Origin: Desulfobacterales bacterium | Lineage (GTDB): Bacteria; Desulfobacterota; UBA8473 | Direction: 5' to 3' | DNA length: 64,000 nt | Assembly: GCA_016209225.1 (NCBI GenBank) | Contig: JACQWO010000068.1 | Location: forward strand, 1-64,000 | In this document: positions 55,215 to 64,000 of the stretch, piece by piece | Layout: every line of letters starts with the position of its first letter | Numbering within the stretch: position 1 is the stretch's first letter | Notes under the pieces: generated by a model | Seen by the model: only the letters and a program-made list of their open reading frames with translations | Told to the model about the DNA's origin: nothing | The model's database searches: none | Made by a program: the position numbers and the translations under genes

Positions 55215-56555
55215 TCAAGTCCCCTCTATAAGTTCTTTAATTTGCCCTATTATCTCCCCCTGGTGCAATTTGACATTTATACTGTCGCCAACCTTCAACC
55301 CCTTCACATCTTTCAAGATATTATAGTTGGGCAGAGATCTGGTTATGCTGTAACCCCTTCGTAGAACGTTCAAGGGACTTAACCTATCCAGCCCCTCCAG
55401 TGACCTCTCAAACCTGTGCCTTTGATTTCCGAGATAATGCGTTATATGGACATCTATCTCTTTATTCAGTTGAGAAACAAGGTTCTTTAACTCCCCTGTC
55501 CTTCCTTTCGGACTTCTGAAGATAAGGGCGTCTTTCTTCCTCTCAAACTGTTCAGCCTTTCGTCGTAACAGATTGAATGTGTAGACAGATAGACGATTGA
55601 AAATATCATCAACCCTTAACCTGAAATCGTCTATTCTTCTTCTCGGATCTAATAGTCTCTTTTCAAGGAAATCCAGTTTATTACGATTGGATTCAAGAAA
55701 TTGGTATACAAGATTTTCCAGTCTTCCCATCCAGTGTTTCAGGGAACTTACAAGTTCAGACTTATTGGGCACTAGCAATTCTGCGGCAGCAGAAGGTGTA
55801 GGGGCACGGAGGTCTGCTACAAAATCCGAAATTGTAAAGTCTATTTCATGCCCAACCGCAGAAATTACAGGAATATCTGAGTGGTAGATTGCTCTTGCAA
55901 CAATCTCTTCATTAAAAGCCCAGAGGTCCTCCAGGGACCCTCCCCCTCTTCCCACAATCATCACATCAACCCCGGATATTTTGTTGAGTTCTTCTATAGC
56001 GTGGGCTATCTCGGAAGATGCCCCTTCTCCTTGAACCCGTACAGGGAAGATAAGAATCCCTGTATTGGGAAATCGGCGGAGGATGATATTTATCATGTCT
56101 TGAACAGCGGCCCCTGAAGGAGAGGTAACCAATCCTATCTTTCCGGGTAACAGGGGTAATGGTTTTTTATGAGAATTATCAAAGAGCCCTTCACTTTTTA
56201 GCCTCTCTTTCAATTGTTCATAAGCCAGTTGAAGGGCACCAACCCCCTTTGGCTCTATATAATCGATTATCAACTGATAATCGCCCCTGGGTTCATAGAC
56301 ACTGACTCTACCTCTGGATATTACCTGAATGCCATCCTTTATCTCGAATTTGAGGAATCTCATATGGGATCTGAAGACTACTGTTTTGATCCGGCTATTT
56401 TCGTCTTTGAGGGTAAAGTATAGATGGCCTGAAGAAGGGGATCTGAGATTGGATATTTCACCTTCTACCCAGACACTATCGAAATTGGATTCCAACTGAA
56501 GCCTTATCTGCTGGGTAAGCTCTGAGACGGTTAAGATATCCAGGCTTTTGGTCAT
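55215..56555 (-). CDS. xseA: Exodeoxyribonuclease VII large subunit
   Basis: 446 residues with the OB-fold N-terminus (VWVEGEISNLRSPSSGHLYF), PLPLLPGKIGLVTSPSGAAVQD, DVMIVGRGGGSLEDLWAFN and VGHEIDFTISDFVADLRAPTPSAAAE, and a coiled-coil C-terminal half. The small subunit gene xseB does not follow, where it is usually found; an M23 peptidase takes its place. The start overlaps the upstream MetE-like gene by 4 bp. Confidence 0.97.
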   Translation of the reverse strand: MTKSLDILTVSELTQQIRLQLESNFDSVWVEGEISNLRSPSSGHLYFTLKDENSRIKTVVFRSHMRFLKFEIKDGIQVISRGRVSVYEPRGDYQLIIDYIEPKGVGALQLAYEQLKERLKSEGLFDNSHKKPLPLLPGKIGLVTSPSGAAVQDMINIILRRFPNTGILIFPVRVQGEGASSEIAHAIEELNKISGVDVMIVGRGGGSLEDLWAFNEEIVARAIYHSDIPVISAVGHEIDFTISDFVADLRAPTPSAAAELLVPNKSELVSSLKHWMGRLENLVYQFLESNRNKLDFLEKRLLDPRRRIDDFRLRVDDIFNRLSVYTFNLLRRKAEQFERKKDALIFRSPKGRTGELKNLVSQLNKEIDVHITHYLGNQRHRFERSLEGLDRLSPLNVLRRGYSITRSLPNYNILKDVKGLKVGDSINVKLHQGEIIGQIKELIEGT

Positions 56556-57664
56556 TGGGATATTAAGTATTCCTTCCTTATTTTATCGGAAACCTCTCTG
56601 GTAAGTGACAGGGTTTTCTCTGCCAATTCCAGACTGAGTGACCCGGCTCCGCAACTGGGGGTAATCAAGGATTGTCTCAATAGCCTTTCAAATTCAATCC
56701 CCTTCGCTGTCAACCTTCGAATGCCATGTTTCCACTTTGATACCAAAGAGTCGCCGGTCTCTCGTGACAAAAGATCAGAGTCATGGGTGGGGACGATGCC
56801 CCAGGCAATGATGCCCCCCCGTTCGATAAATCCCCTTAACTCCTTTTCGTATATAAGCAGATTATCAAAGAATCCATAAGCATCAAAACTGAGGATATCT
56901 ATATCGGTATTTAGGAGCAATGCCCAGTCAGTATTTTCACAGCAATGGGTAGCCGCTATCCCCTCCTCTTTGTGAATAACCCCGATTATCTCCCCCAGGG
57001 ATTCCTGTATATCCTCTTTTGATACACTTATGAAGATTGACGACCCATAACCCACCAGGCCAGGCTCATCAATTGAGATTATCACCGGCACCCCAAAAGA
57101 TTTAAATTTTTTAACCTGCCACTTGGCCTTCATAGCCAAACTCTTTACTATTATATCCTTAAGGGTTGGATCGTAATAGGCATATCGCTTTGTTTTATCT
57201 CTTAAACCCGTCCCCAAAGTAAAAGGTCCGGTAATCTGGCCTTTAATAGCAAAAGGCAAAGGTGAATGGGCTTTCAATGCATCAATCAACGCATATAATC
57301 CTGAAGCATACTCAGGAGAGACAGCAAATCTTTTTTCTAAATGAGTTAATGATGCCTTCTCTGTAACAGAGAGATAGTCTTCATAAAACTCAAGCACTGC
57401 CCCTTCAAACTCTGATCCTTCATTCATGAAATGGGGGCTTCCTTCCTGCCATACCAGCCCTGGTATGCCTTCGGTAAACTGGGTTAGCATATCCTCTTTA
57501 GGGAGTTTGGGCATCTGAACCCATGCAGGGATATGGGGAGTATATCGGAGCATCAATTGGGTAGACTCTCCGGCATCCATATAGGGCAGGCTCCCTATGG
57601 TTGTTGGTAAACAGTTACCTAAAAATTCCATCGCTACCATCCTTGTTCCTCGAGAGAGTTCCAT
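56552..57664 (-). CDS. MetE-like (core) methionine synthase family protein
   Basis: A 370-residue single TIM barrel of the UROD/MetE superfamily. It starts LPTTIGSLPY and has AIKGQITGPFTLGT, SIDEPGLVGYG, THCCENTDW (His and Cys zinc ligands) and TPSCGAGSL (late Cys ligand). It matches the C-terminal half of MetE only. Such short core MetE proteins use a methylated corrinoid protein rather than methyl-folate as donor in the described case. A link to the downstream xseA is only genomic. ATGs at 57640 and 57631, each after AAGGA-like sites, are alternative starts. Confidence 0.75.
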   Translation of the reverse strand: MELSRGTRMVAMEFLGNCLPTTIGSLPYMDAGESTQLMLRYTPHIPAWVQMPKLPKEDMLTQFTEGIPGLVWQEGSPHFMNEGSEFEGAVLEFYEDYLSVTEKASLTHLEKRFAVSPEYASGLYALIDALKAHSPLPFAIKGQITGPFTLGTGLRDKTKRYAYYDPTLKDIIVKSLAMKAKWQVKKFKSFGVPVIISIDEPGLVGYGSSIFISVSKEDIQESLGEIIGVIHKEEGIAATHCCENTDWALLLNTDIDILSFDAYGFFDNLLIYEKELRGFIERGGIIAWGIVPTHDSDLLSRETGDSLVSKWKHGIRRLTAKGIEFERLLRQSLITPSCGAGSLSLELAEKTLSLTREVSDKIRKEYLISQ

Positions 57665-57703
57665 TTATTGATCGATTCTTCATGTTGCCAGTCGATTGAC
57701 ATC

Positions 57704-57754
57704 AGGGACATCCCTTTCCGCGACGAGAGCATGAGAGCTTTGAAGAATGTCCCT
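57704..57754. repeat. Inverted AGGGACAT repeat
   Basis: AGGGACAT (57704-57711) and ATGTCCCT (57747-57754) are exact inverted octamers 35 bp apart, just after the stop of the 57757-58197 gene. They may be a hairpin or the tips of a small transposable element. Confidence 0.35.
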
Positions 57755-57756
57755 CT

Positions 57757-58197
57757 TTATTCCCCCGTGCTCTGTTCATCCCAATTTGCGAAACCAATAG
57801 GCCGCTTGGGCTGGAAAGGATCTTGCCTTTTCACTTTCAACAGCAGAATACTGATTTGTGAGACATGTTGGATTAACTCGACAGGCTCACTTTGCTCGGT
57901 GTAGCCAGAAAATGAAATAAGCGATGGGTTCCAATAACCAATATCTCGCAGATGGAAGGTTACAGCCTGACCAAAATTGACTAATCGAACTCCAACTTCA
58001 TGGTCTTGGTCGAGGCTTTTGTCAAAATCGTTGACCCATTCCACAAGCCGCTTATAAAATTCGCTTGCTAAATTGGGATCGGTAGGAATTTGGATCTTTG
58101 GTAGTTTTGGCATCGCAGGCGTTACAAATCCTTTGACGATATCATTTAACGGATTGCGTATGCCTTCGAGAGCCTTCTTTAGTTCGTCGCTTGCCAT
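57757..58197 (-). CDS. DUF6173-like protein, unknown
   Basis: A 146-residue protein without signal or membrane segment. The central pattern EFYKRLVEWVNDFDKSLDQD, EVGVRLVNFGQAVTFHLRDI and EPVELIQHVSQISILLLKVK resembles what I recall as DUF6173, found scattered in proteobacteria. No catalytic residues are evident; the beta-rich core suggests a binding protein. It lies alone between MetE-like and ruvB genes. Codon use and the ctgttgattatc-rich flank give no clear sign of transfer. The 58198-58404 gap holds nothing I can name. Confidence 0.6.
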   Translation of the reverse strand: MASDELKKALEGIRNPLNDIVKGFVTPAMPKLPKIQIPTDPNLASEFYKRLVEWVNDFDKSLDQDHEVGVRLVNFGQAVTFHLRDIGYWNPSLISFSGYTEQSEPVELIQHVSQISILLLKVKRQDPFQPKRPIGFANWDEQSTGE

Positions 58198-58404
58198 AGT
58201 TGCTCCTGTTAAAAACCCAACGTTGAGTTCACCGGCGGCCGATAGAAGGCAAAAACTTTCAAAATGCTATTGAATTTGTTGATAATCAACGCCTACCAAA
58301 ATGCACCGGCATACAGCCGTCCAAGTGAAACGATTTATTCTCCGGCAAGTCGTTATACTGCGACAGGAGTGAGAGTAAAAATGCGAGCAAATCGTGCCGC
58401 ACAA

Positions 58405-59424
58405 TTAAAACAACCTTCCCTGTAGGCCCTCTTTGAAATCCCTTCCAAAGTGTTTAAATGCCTGTTCTGTAGCTACCCTGCCCCTTGGGGTACGAGAGAG
58501 ATACCCTTCCTGGATTAAAAAAGGCTCATAAACATCCTCAATGGTATCTTTTGCCTCATTAACAGCGGCAGACAGGGTGTCAACCCCTACAGGGCCTCCA
58601 CCAAACTTATCGATTATGGTCAAAAGGATCTTTTGATCCATCTTGTCAAATCCCTTATGATCTACCTCAAGCATATCCAGGGCTTCATTTGCCACCTCTT
58701 CGGTGATTACTCCATTTGCCCTTACCTGAGCATAGTCTCTAATCCTTCGAAGTAGCCGGTTGGCTACCCTTGGCGTCCCTCTGGATCTTTTGGCTATCTC
58801 TACAGCACCGAGAGGCTCAATCTTAATATTCAGAATTCTGGCTGAACGGTCGATGATGGTTTGAAGCTCATCAGGTGAATAAAAATCAAGTCTTGCAACT
58901 ACTCCAAATCTGTCTCTCAGTGGAGAGGTAAGCAACCCTGCTCTTGTTGTTGCCCCTACGAGGGTAAATCTGGGGATATCCAGCTTTATAGACCTGGCAC
59001 TTGGACCCTGCCCGATAATTATATCCAGTTTATAGTCTTCCATGGCAGGATAAAGAATCTCCTCAACTACATGGTTCAGGCGGTGTACTTCGTCGATAAA
59101 CAGCACATCATGCTCCTGAAGATTGGTAAGGATAGCTGCCAAGTCTCCTGGACGCTCAATTACCGGGCCCGACGTAGCCTTGATATTGGCATTCAATTCC
59201 TCGGATATTATATAAGCCAGGGTAGTTTTACCCAGTCCCGGAGGTCCGCAGAACAGTACATGATCCAAAGCTTCGCCCCTCTCCTTCGCTGCCTGAATAA
59301 ATACCCTGAGGTTTTCCTTGATCTTTTCCTGACCTATATATTCATCCAGCAGTTTAGGCCGAAGGCTAGTGTCGTAATACACATCATCTTCATGAGGTTC
59401 CGGGGTAACATCCCGTTTTGTCAT
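58405..59424 (-). CDS. ruvB: Holliday junction DNA helicase RuvB
   Basis: AAA+ motor of branch migration. It has [18 protein letters not shown], Walker [12 protein letters not shown], Walker [11 protein letters not shown], the sensor region [11 protein letters not shown] and arginine-finger region TSPLRDRFG, and a winged-helix C-terminus ([17 protein letters not shown]). 339 residues. Separated from ruvA by 147 bp with repeat-like filler. Confidence 0.98.
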   Translation of the reverse strand: MTKRDVTPEPHEDDVYYDTSLRPKLLDEYIGQEKIKENLRVFIQAAKERGEALDHVLFCGPPGLGKTTLAYIISEELNANIKATSGPVIERPGDLAAILTNLQEHDVLFIDEVHRLNHVVEEILYPAMEDYKLDIIIGQGPSARSIKLDIPRFTLVGATTRAGLLTSPLRDRFGVVARLDFYSPDELQTIIDRSARILNIKIEPLGAVEIAKRSRGTPRVANRLLRRIRDYAQVRANGVITEEVANEALDMLEVDHKGFDKMDQKILLTIIDKFGGGPVGVDTLSAAVNEAKDTIEDVYEPFLIQEGYLSRTPRGRVATEQAFKHFGRDFKEGLQGRLF

Positions 59425-59531
59425 ATAAATACTCGATTCCTTGAACCCTTATCTTAAGACTTCTGCCAAACCTTTAATTCTTTGTAATTTTTAGGCATTT
59501 CGCTCGAATCCTTAACCCCTTGAATCCTTTT
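59425..59531. repeat. Repeat-word filler between ruvB and ruvA
   Basis: TAAATACTCGATTCCTTGAA (59424 on) and cgaatccttaaccccttgaatcc (59503 on) use the same words as the repeats at 9234 and 25688, here as direct copies without clear inverted arms. The family end motif is only partly kept. Confidence 0.35.
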
Positions 59532-59571
59532 CATCGATCAACTCTTTGGGAGATGAACCATATATAAGACG

Positions 59572-60177
59572 TTATTTTGATAACACCCTTAATGCCTCTT
59601 TTAACAAGTCCTCAAGGACTGAGGTATCGGTTTTTAGGGTATTTTTAGCCATTTCCAGGGCATTTTCTGCCACCGCCTTTTTATAACCCAGGTTTATTAG
59701 TGCCGAGATAACATCTCTCTCAACCTCTCCCCTGTCTGCTTCTGCCGCAATTGGAGGTTTTTCTGAAAAGGGTATCGTCCCGATTTTATCTCTAAGCTCT
59801 AATACCATTCTCTCTGCCGTCTTTCTTCCAACCCCTGGAGCAGCACTTAACCTACTTGCGTTTCCCTCTGATAATGCCTTACAGATGTCCCCCACTGGAA
59901 TTCCTGAAAGGATATTAATAGCTAACCTGGGTCCTATACCGGAGACGCCTATTAAGAGCTGAAAGATGTCCCTCTCTTGCCTGGTAAGAAAACCATACAG
60001 ATGGAGAAGGTCTTCCCGAACATGGGTATACGTGTTTAGTTTAACAGTGCTATCTATTTCAGGAAGTTGATAAAAGGTAGAAAGGGGGATATGAACTTTA
60101 TAGCCTACACCGTTAACGTCAACGATTAGATGATCGAGGGACTTATGAACCAATATTCCATGAATCTGAGCAATCAT
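59572..60177 (-). CDS. ruvA: Holliday junction DNA helicase RuvA
   Basis: Tetrameric junction-binding subunit. The OB-fold N-terminus (MIAQIHGILVHKSLDHLIVD), the helix-hairpin-helix region (LLIGVSGIGPRLAINILSG, AAPGVGRKTAERMVLELRDK) and the small C-terminal domain III (ISALINLGYKKAVAENAL) that contacts RuvB are all present. 201 residues. Overlaps ruvC by 4 bp. Confidence 0.98.
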   Translation of the reverse strand: MIAQIHGILVHKSLDHLIVDVNGVGYKVHIPLSTFYQLPEIDSTVKLNTYTHVREDLLHLYGFLTRQERDIFQLLIGVSGIGPRLAINILSGIPVGDICKALSEGNASRLSAAPGVGRKTAERMVLELRDKIGTIPFSEKPPIAAEADRGEVERDVISALINLGYKKAVAENALEMAKNTLKTDTSVLEDLLKEALRVLSK

Positions 60178-60668
60178 ATCGACTTTTTTAAGGCTTCCCT
60201 CATATTTGTAGAGTGTATATGGCAGATGGCCACAGCGAGAGCATCGGAGGGATCAAAGGAAACAATCTCAGGAAGGTTCAGGAGTTCTTTCACCATTATC
60301 TGTATTTGATCCTTAGTGGCCCTTCCATAGCCGACTACTGCCTGTTTTATCTCCATGGGACTGTATTCATACACATCCAGCCCAGCATTAAGGGCTGCTA
60401 AGATGGCTATTCCACGGGCATGTCCCAACTTTAGCGCTGTCTTTACGTTTTTGTGGAAAAACAGGTTTTCGATGGCCATAACATTGGGGGAGTAATCGGA
60501 GATAATCTTTTCTAAACCAGCATAAATCTCCTTTAAACAGTAAGGGAATGAATTATTTAAGGAAGACGATATGCCCCCATTATAAATATGGAGAAGCCTG
60601 CCCCCAAGTTCTTCAATTATCCCATAACCGGTAACCGAAACTCCCGGGTCAATACCCAATACCAGCAT
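60174..60668 (-). CDS. ruvC: Holliday junction resolvase RuvC
   Basis: Endonuclease that resolves Holliday junctions. The acidic residues lie in LGIDPGVSVTGYG (Asp7), AIENLFFHKN (Glu) and SFDPSDALAVAICH (two Asp). 164 residues. Gene order yebC-ruvC-ruvA-ruvB is a common bacterial arrangement. Confidence 0.97.
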   Translation of the reverse strand: MLVLGIDPGVSVTGYGIIEELGGRLLHIYNGGISSSLNNSFPYCLKEIYAGLEKIISDYSPNVMAIENLFFHKNVKTALKLGHARGIAILAALNAGLDVYEYSPMEIKQAVVGYGRATKDQIQIMVKELLNLPEIVSFDPSDALAVAICHIHSTNMREALKKSI

Positions 60669-60733
60669 ATTACTCCCTGTCTTAATGTATCGGGATTTCT
60701 ATAACTACTTGAAATTAGGAAAGGGGTCAGGAG

Positions 60734-61486
60734 CTAAGAAGTGCTTAACTTTTCCATAATCTTATCTGGGATATCAAAGTTGGAGTAAACCCTTTGAACG
60801 TCATCACTTTCTTCCAGCATTTCCATAAGCCTGAGTATCTGTTGGGCATTTTTCTCATCCAACTTAACTGTATTCTTTGGAACCATACTGATCTCGGCCA
60901 GCTCATAATTCAAGTTTGCCTTATCAATGGCCTCTTTCACTTTTTCAAAGTCTCCTGATGCCATTATGACATCATACTCGTTTTCTCCTTCTTGTACGTC
61001 CTCTGCACCGGCTTCAAGGGCTAAATCTATCAGTTTGTCTTCTTCTACCTTGTTTTTGTCGAATACTATTATCCCTTTTTTATCGAAGACCCATGCTAAA
61101 CTCCCTGTTTCTGCCAAGTTCCCGTTATTTTTAGAGAATGCATGCCTTATATCTGCTACTGTCCTATTTTTGTTGTCAGTCAATATATCTACCAGCACGG
61201 CAGCCCCTCCAGGGCCGTATCCCTCGTATGTAAGCTCTTCATAATTAACGCCTTCTAATTCCCCGGTACCTCGTTTAATGGCTCTCTCTATGTTTTCTGT
61301 AGGCATATTCTGAGTTTTAGCATTGGCAATGGCAGTTCTCAAACGAGGGTTCCCTTCGGGGTCACCTCCTCCGGTTTTAGCGGCGACACTTATTTCCCTT
61401 ATAAATTTTGTAAATATCCTTCCCCTCTTTGCATCCTCTTTACCCTTCTTACGTTTGATGGTACTCCATTTTGAATGTCCAGACAC
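60734..61486 (-). CDS. yebC: YebC/PmpR-family protein
   Basis: 250 residues beginning [21 protein letters not shown], with [37 protein letters not shown] and [19 protein letters not shown]. YebC proteins act as DNA-binding regulators (PmpR) or help ribosomes through difficult sequences, and this one cannot be sorted from sequence alone. It is the first gene of the ruv cluster. Confidence 0.97.
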   Translation of the reverse strand: MSGHSKWSTIKRKKGKEDAKRGRIFTKFIREISVAAKTGGGDPEGNPRLRTAIANAKTQNMPTENIERAIKRGTGELEGVNYEELTYEGYGPGGAAVLVDILTDNKNRTVADIRHAFSKNNGNLAETGSLAWVFDKKGIIVFDKNKVEEDKLIDLALEAGAEDVQEGENEYDVIMASGDFEKVKEAIDKANLNYELAEISMVPKNTVKLDEKNAQQILRLMEMLEESDDVQRVYSNFDIPDKIMEKLSTS

Positions 61487-61503
61487 TGAAGCCTCCTAAA
61501 CTT

Positions 61504-61617
61504 TAACTACTTAGGTTCAAAGTTCCAATGTTCACGGTTCAAGGTTAGAGAGCGATGAAGATGAAGAGCACAAAGTAGCCAGCCGTGAACCGTTGAACCT
61601 GACAACCTGAGTAGTTA
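61504..61617. repeat. Palindromic element with ggttcaa filler
   Basis: TAACTACTTAGGTT (61504-61517) mirrors AACCTGAGTAGTTA (61604-61617). Inner words (gttcacggttcaagg with cgtgaaccgttgaacc) pair too. It lies between the divergent yebC and nadA genes. The rest of the 61487-61899 gap shows nothing recognisable apart from the nadA ribosome site. Confidence 0.75.
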
Positions 61618-61899
61618 CCTTTATTGAATACAAGTATATATATCACAGAATCTTGTGTTTTAAAAGAAAAAACATTTGGATACTATCACTCGAAAGGAGG
61701 GGGAAGTCAGTAGAACTGATTAAGACAGAACTCCTTATCCAGGGCTTCGGAGTTTTTGAATTGACAAAAGCCCGTATTTAAGATAACTTTAACTTGATGG
61801 TACAGGATTTCCATTTTTAAATAACTTTAGGCACTTAACTTGATTTCAGAATACCACACTAATCCTGATGATGGACCACAGACAAATAGAGGGAGTAGG

Positions 61900-62814
61900 T
61901 TGGAAAATATTGAGCTGCAAAGGGAGATAAAACGACTCTTAAAAGAGAAAAACGGTATTTTGCTGGCCCATAATTATCAGAGGGATGAAATTCAAGAACT
62001 GGCTGATTTTACAGGTGATTCTCTGGGCTTAAGTATAGAAGCTGCTAAAACGGATTGTGATGTTATAGTCTTCTGTGGCGTCCATTTTATGGCTGAAAGC
62101 GCTTCTATTCTATCTCCTGACAAAACAGTAATCCTCCCCAGACTTGATGCAGGATGTCCCATGGCAGATATGATTTCTGCCGATATTCTTGTAGCTAAAA
62201 GGAGAGAAAACCCTGAAGCTGCCGTTGTTACCTATGTCAATTCGTCGGCTGAGGTAAAGGCCGAAAGTGATATCTGCTGCACGTCCGCTAATGCTGTCCG
62301 CGTAGTGAACTCTGTAAAAAGTGACACGGTATTGATGACCCCTGACAAGAACCTGGCAAAATACGCATCAAGGTATACCGACAAAAAGGTTCTTTGGTGG
62401 GAAGGCTATTGCCCGACTCACGATCGCCTCAAGGTGCAGGAAGTATTGGAAGTTAAAGCAAAACACCCCAGTGCCCTGTTTGTGGCTCATCCAGAATGCA
62501 GGCCTGAGGTACTTGAGCTGGCGGATCATATATGCAGTACCTCAGGTATGTATGAATATGCTAAAAAGACAGACAATGAAGATTTCATAATAGGTACTGA
62601 GATGGGAATACTATACCGATTAAAAAAAGATAACCCTGAGAAGAAGTTCATTCTTGCCTCAAAAAGCTTGATCTGCCCAAACATGAAATTAACTACCCTG
62701 GAGAGTGTTTTAAATGCCATAGTAGAGATGAAGAACGTGGTTAGGGTTCCGGAAAAGATAAGGGTCCCTGCTAAGGAAGCCCTTGATAGGATGCTGGCCG
62801 TCCCTCGAGACTAG
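61900..62814 (+). CDS. nadA: Quinolinate synthase A
   Basis: Condenses iminoaspartate with dihydroxyacetone phosphate to quinolinate. The three cluster Cys are in [21 protein letters not shown] and [20 protein letters not shown] and [11 protein letters not shown] are family marks. I choose the TTG 61900-61902, which follows GAGGGAG and gives 304 residues. The TTG at 61840 would add 20 residues without a ribosome site. With nadC (30735) the NAD pathway is present except for nadB. Confidence 0.95.
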   Translation: MENIELQREIKRLLKEKNGILLAHNYQRDEIQELADFTGDSLGLSIEAAKTDCDVIVFCGVHFMAESASILSPDKTVILPRLDAGCPMADMISADILVAKRRENPEAAVVTYVNSSAEVKAESDICCTSANAVRVVNSVKSDTVLMTPDKNLAKYASRYTDKKVLWWEGYCPTHDRLKVQEVLEVKAKHPSALFVAHPECRPEVLELADHICSTSGMYEYAKKTDNEDFIIGTEMGILYRLKKDNPEKKFILASKSLICPNMKLTTLESVLNAIVEMKNVVRVPEKIRVPAKEALDRMLAVPRD

Positions 62815-62833
62815 GTCTTAATGGAATAGGAGT

Positions 62834-63712
62834 ATGTTTAAGAGCGATATTATTTATTATTCTAGAAGCTTCCGGGATATAATTATGGAATCCTTTCGAT
62901 CCTACAGACTAAACGGGGGGTTAAACCTGTCGGCTGCCATAGCCTTCTATTCAATCCTATCCTTGATCCCTTTCTTTTTTCTGCTCTTATCATTGACGGG
63001 ATATATACTTGGTTCCTCGGAAGAGGTATACAGGGCTGCTGTGTCTTTTATCAGAGAGCTTATTCCACAAATAGATACGATGGTTTTCGAGGAGACAAAA
63101 AGGATAATGAATAAAAGTGAAGTGCTGGGTTGGGTTGGAGTCCTGTCTCTAATTTGGACAGCCAGCCTAATATTCACCTCACTGGAGTTTGCATTGAATA
63201 CTATATTCAAAGTAAAGAAGAAGAGGCACTTTTTTTATTCAAAACTATTGGCATTTACAATGATACCCGTTGGCTGTGTTATCCTGACCACTTCAATACT
63301 AATAACCACCTTAGGAAAGGCTTTAGAGAAGGTAGATACCTTTATTGTATTTGGAACTGACCTGCATATCCTTTTTGCCGGTAGTGCGCTTATCAGGTAC
63401 GTATTCCCATACTTGTTAATAGCTTCTGCCTTTATCTTGGTATTTAAAGTTATTCCCAATACCAGGATTCCCTTTAAGTACTGTGTGGTTGGAGGAACCT
63501 TATATGCCTTCCTATGGGAGGTTGCCAAATACATATTAGCATGGTATCTAGGCAGAAATCCCAATTATGGGATAGTTTATGGATCACTTGAAGCTATGAT
63601 AATTTTAATATTATGGGTATTTTACTCTTCGTGCATTCTACTATTCTGTGCCGAACTGGTTTCAGCATATTATAGAAGGGATGTTACATTACTAAAGAAG
63701 GCATTCGTATAA
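62834..63712 (+). CDS. YihY/BrkB-family membrane protein
   Basis: A 292-residue inner-membrane protein with six helices and the YihY signature: NGGLNLSAAIAFYSILSLIP, GWVGVLSLIWTASLIFTSLE, NTRIPFKYCVVGGTLYAFLW and NPNYGIVYGSLEAMIILILW. Members were once called RNase BN, which is wrong; transport or envelope roles are suspected. It starts 19 bp after nadA. Confidence 0.92.
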   Translation: MFKSDIIYYSRSFRDIIMESFRSYRLNGGLNLSAAIAFYSILSLIPFFFLLLSLTGYILGSSEEVYRAAVSFIRELIPQIDTMVFEETKRIMNKSEVLGWVGVLSLIWTASLIFTSLEFALNTIFKVKKKRHFFYSKLLAFTMIPVGCVILTTSILITTLGKALEKVDTFIVFGTDLHILFAGSALIRYVFPYLLIASAFILVFKVIPNTRIPFKYCVVGGTLYAFLWEVAKYILAWYLGRNPNYGIVYGSLEAMIILILWVFYSSCILLFCAELVSAYYRRDVTLLKKAFV

Positions 63713-63718
63713 GGGTTG

Positions 63719-64000
63719 ATGAAAGACAAAAAGACCAATCTACAAAATCAACTATTCCGAAAATTTGGGGGAAGTTTTCCTAAAGGGACTTTCCTTTTTA
63801 GGGAATCAGAATCTGGTAAAGAGATGTACATTATTCAATCTGGGAAAGTGAAGATAACAAAAAAAGCAGGAGGCGCAGACAGGATTCTGACTACACTATC
63901 CAGTGGAGATTTTTTTGGAGAGATGGCCATACTAACCGATGGCCCTCGTTCAGCAACAGCAGAGGTAATTGAAGATAGTGAGATATTGGTTATTAACCCT
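63719..64000 (+). CDS. Crp/Fnr-family protein, cut by window edge
   Basis: Ninety-four codons of a cyclic-nucleotide-binding domain run off the right edge. FPKGTFLFRESESGKEMYII, LSSGDFFGEMAILTDGPRSA and TAEVIEDSEILVI match the CAP_ED beta-roll; the FGEMAILTDGPRSAT phosphate-binding cassette is intact, including the Arg expected to contact cAMP. That makes it a plausible receiver for cAMP from the CHASE2 cyclase at 12807. Whether an HTH follows is not visible. AAGGG precedes the ATG, 6 bp after the YihY gene. Confidence 0.88.
   Translation, partial: MKDKKTNLQNQLFRKFGGSFPKGTFLFRESESGKEMYIIQSGKVKITKKAGGADRILTTLSSGDFFGEMAILTDGPRSATAEVIEDSEILVINP

Overview
The window is a compact, fairly AT-rich bacterial chromosome segment with about 55 real protein genes, three tRNA genes and many small palindromic intergenic repeats. 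The gene set suggests an anaerobic or microaerophilic member of the Desulfobacterota (old Deltaproteobacteria) or a neighbouring candidate phylum. Pointers are HrcA/CIRCE control of dnaK, separate glyQ and glyS, a proposed apgM-type homoserine kinase beside hom and thrC, HD-GYP response regulators, a Tat pair, molybdenum-enzyme accessory genes (moaC, fdhD), a short MetE-like protein and an acidic protein with a PopZ-like tail. The species cannot be named from the sequence. No 16S rRNA, phage or CRISPR array is visible.

Layout. 1-108 is the edge of a transposase. 217-6584 (minus) is a four-gene mannoside operon: glycosyltransferase with a helical C-terminal domain, glycosyltransferase fused to a mannose-6-phosphate-isomerase-type cupin, and two GH130 phosphorylase-like proteins, with a near-consensus promoter and a 22-bp hyphenated palindrome upstream. 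6821-10612 is the threonine cluster. 10660-14942 holds initiator tRNA, a structured leader, an SH3 protein, an M48 lipoprotein protease and a CHASE2 adenylate cyclase. 15119-18183 (minus) is gap-pgk-tpiA. 18342-18428 is tRNA-Leu(CAG), then ribF. 19568-25659 (minus) is a two-component and HD-GYP cluster split by a palindromic element carrying a four-helix-bundle gene. 26159-30708 contains fdhD, a decayed DUF401 gene, a short-chain dehydrogenase, an inositol monophosphatase, DUF167 and coaX. nadC, valS and a PopZ-like gene follow (30735-34978).

35196-36589 is a second copy of the structured leader followed by a frameshifted CsgG-like lipoprotein gene. 36598-36685 is tRNA-Leu(UAA). 37022-40922 is CIRCE-hrcA-grpE-dnaK. 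Then come a secreted PLD-type nuclease, tatC/tatA, moaC plus a GAF regulator, glyQ-glyS, ppdK, tlyA and an ispH-ubiA fusion (to 53176). 53265-54073 (minus) is a HEPN/MNT toxin-antitoxin module with a small third ORF. xseA, an M23 peptidase, a MetE-like gene, a DUF6173-like gene, ruvC-ruvA-ruvB and yebC follow on minus. nadA, a YihY-family gene and the start of a Crp/Fnr regulator close the window.

The most unusual feature is a family of dispersed palindromic elements. Their arms are built of tandem 6-8 bp words, and many share the ends GTAACTACTCAGGT / ACCTGAGTAGTTAC. They sit mostly at gene 3' ends, often supply the last codons or stop codon of the neighbour, and in one case enclose a four-helix-bundle (23S rRNA intervening-sequence type) gene. 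The second is a pair of about 145-nt leaders, at 10850-10992 and 35211-35353, that look like an unnamed cis-regulatory RNA.
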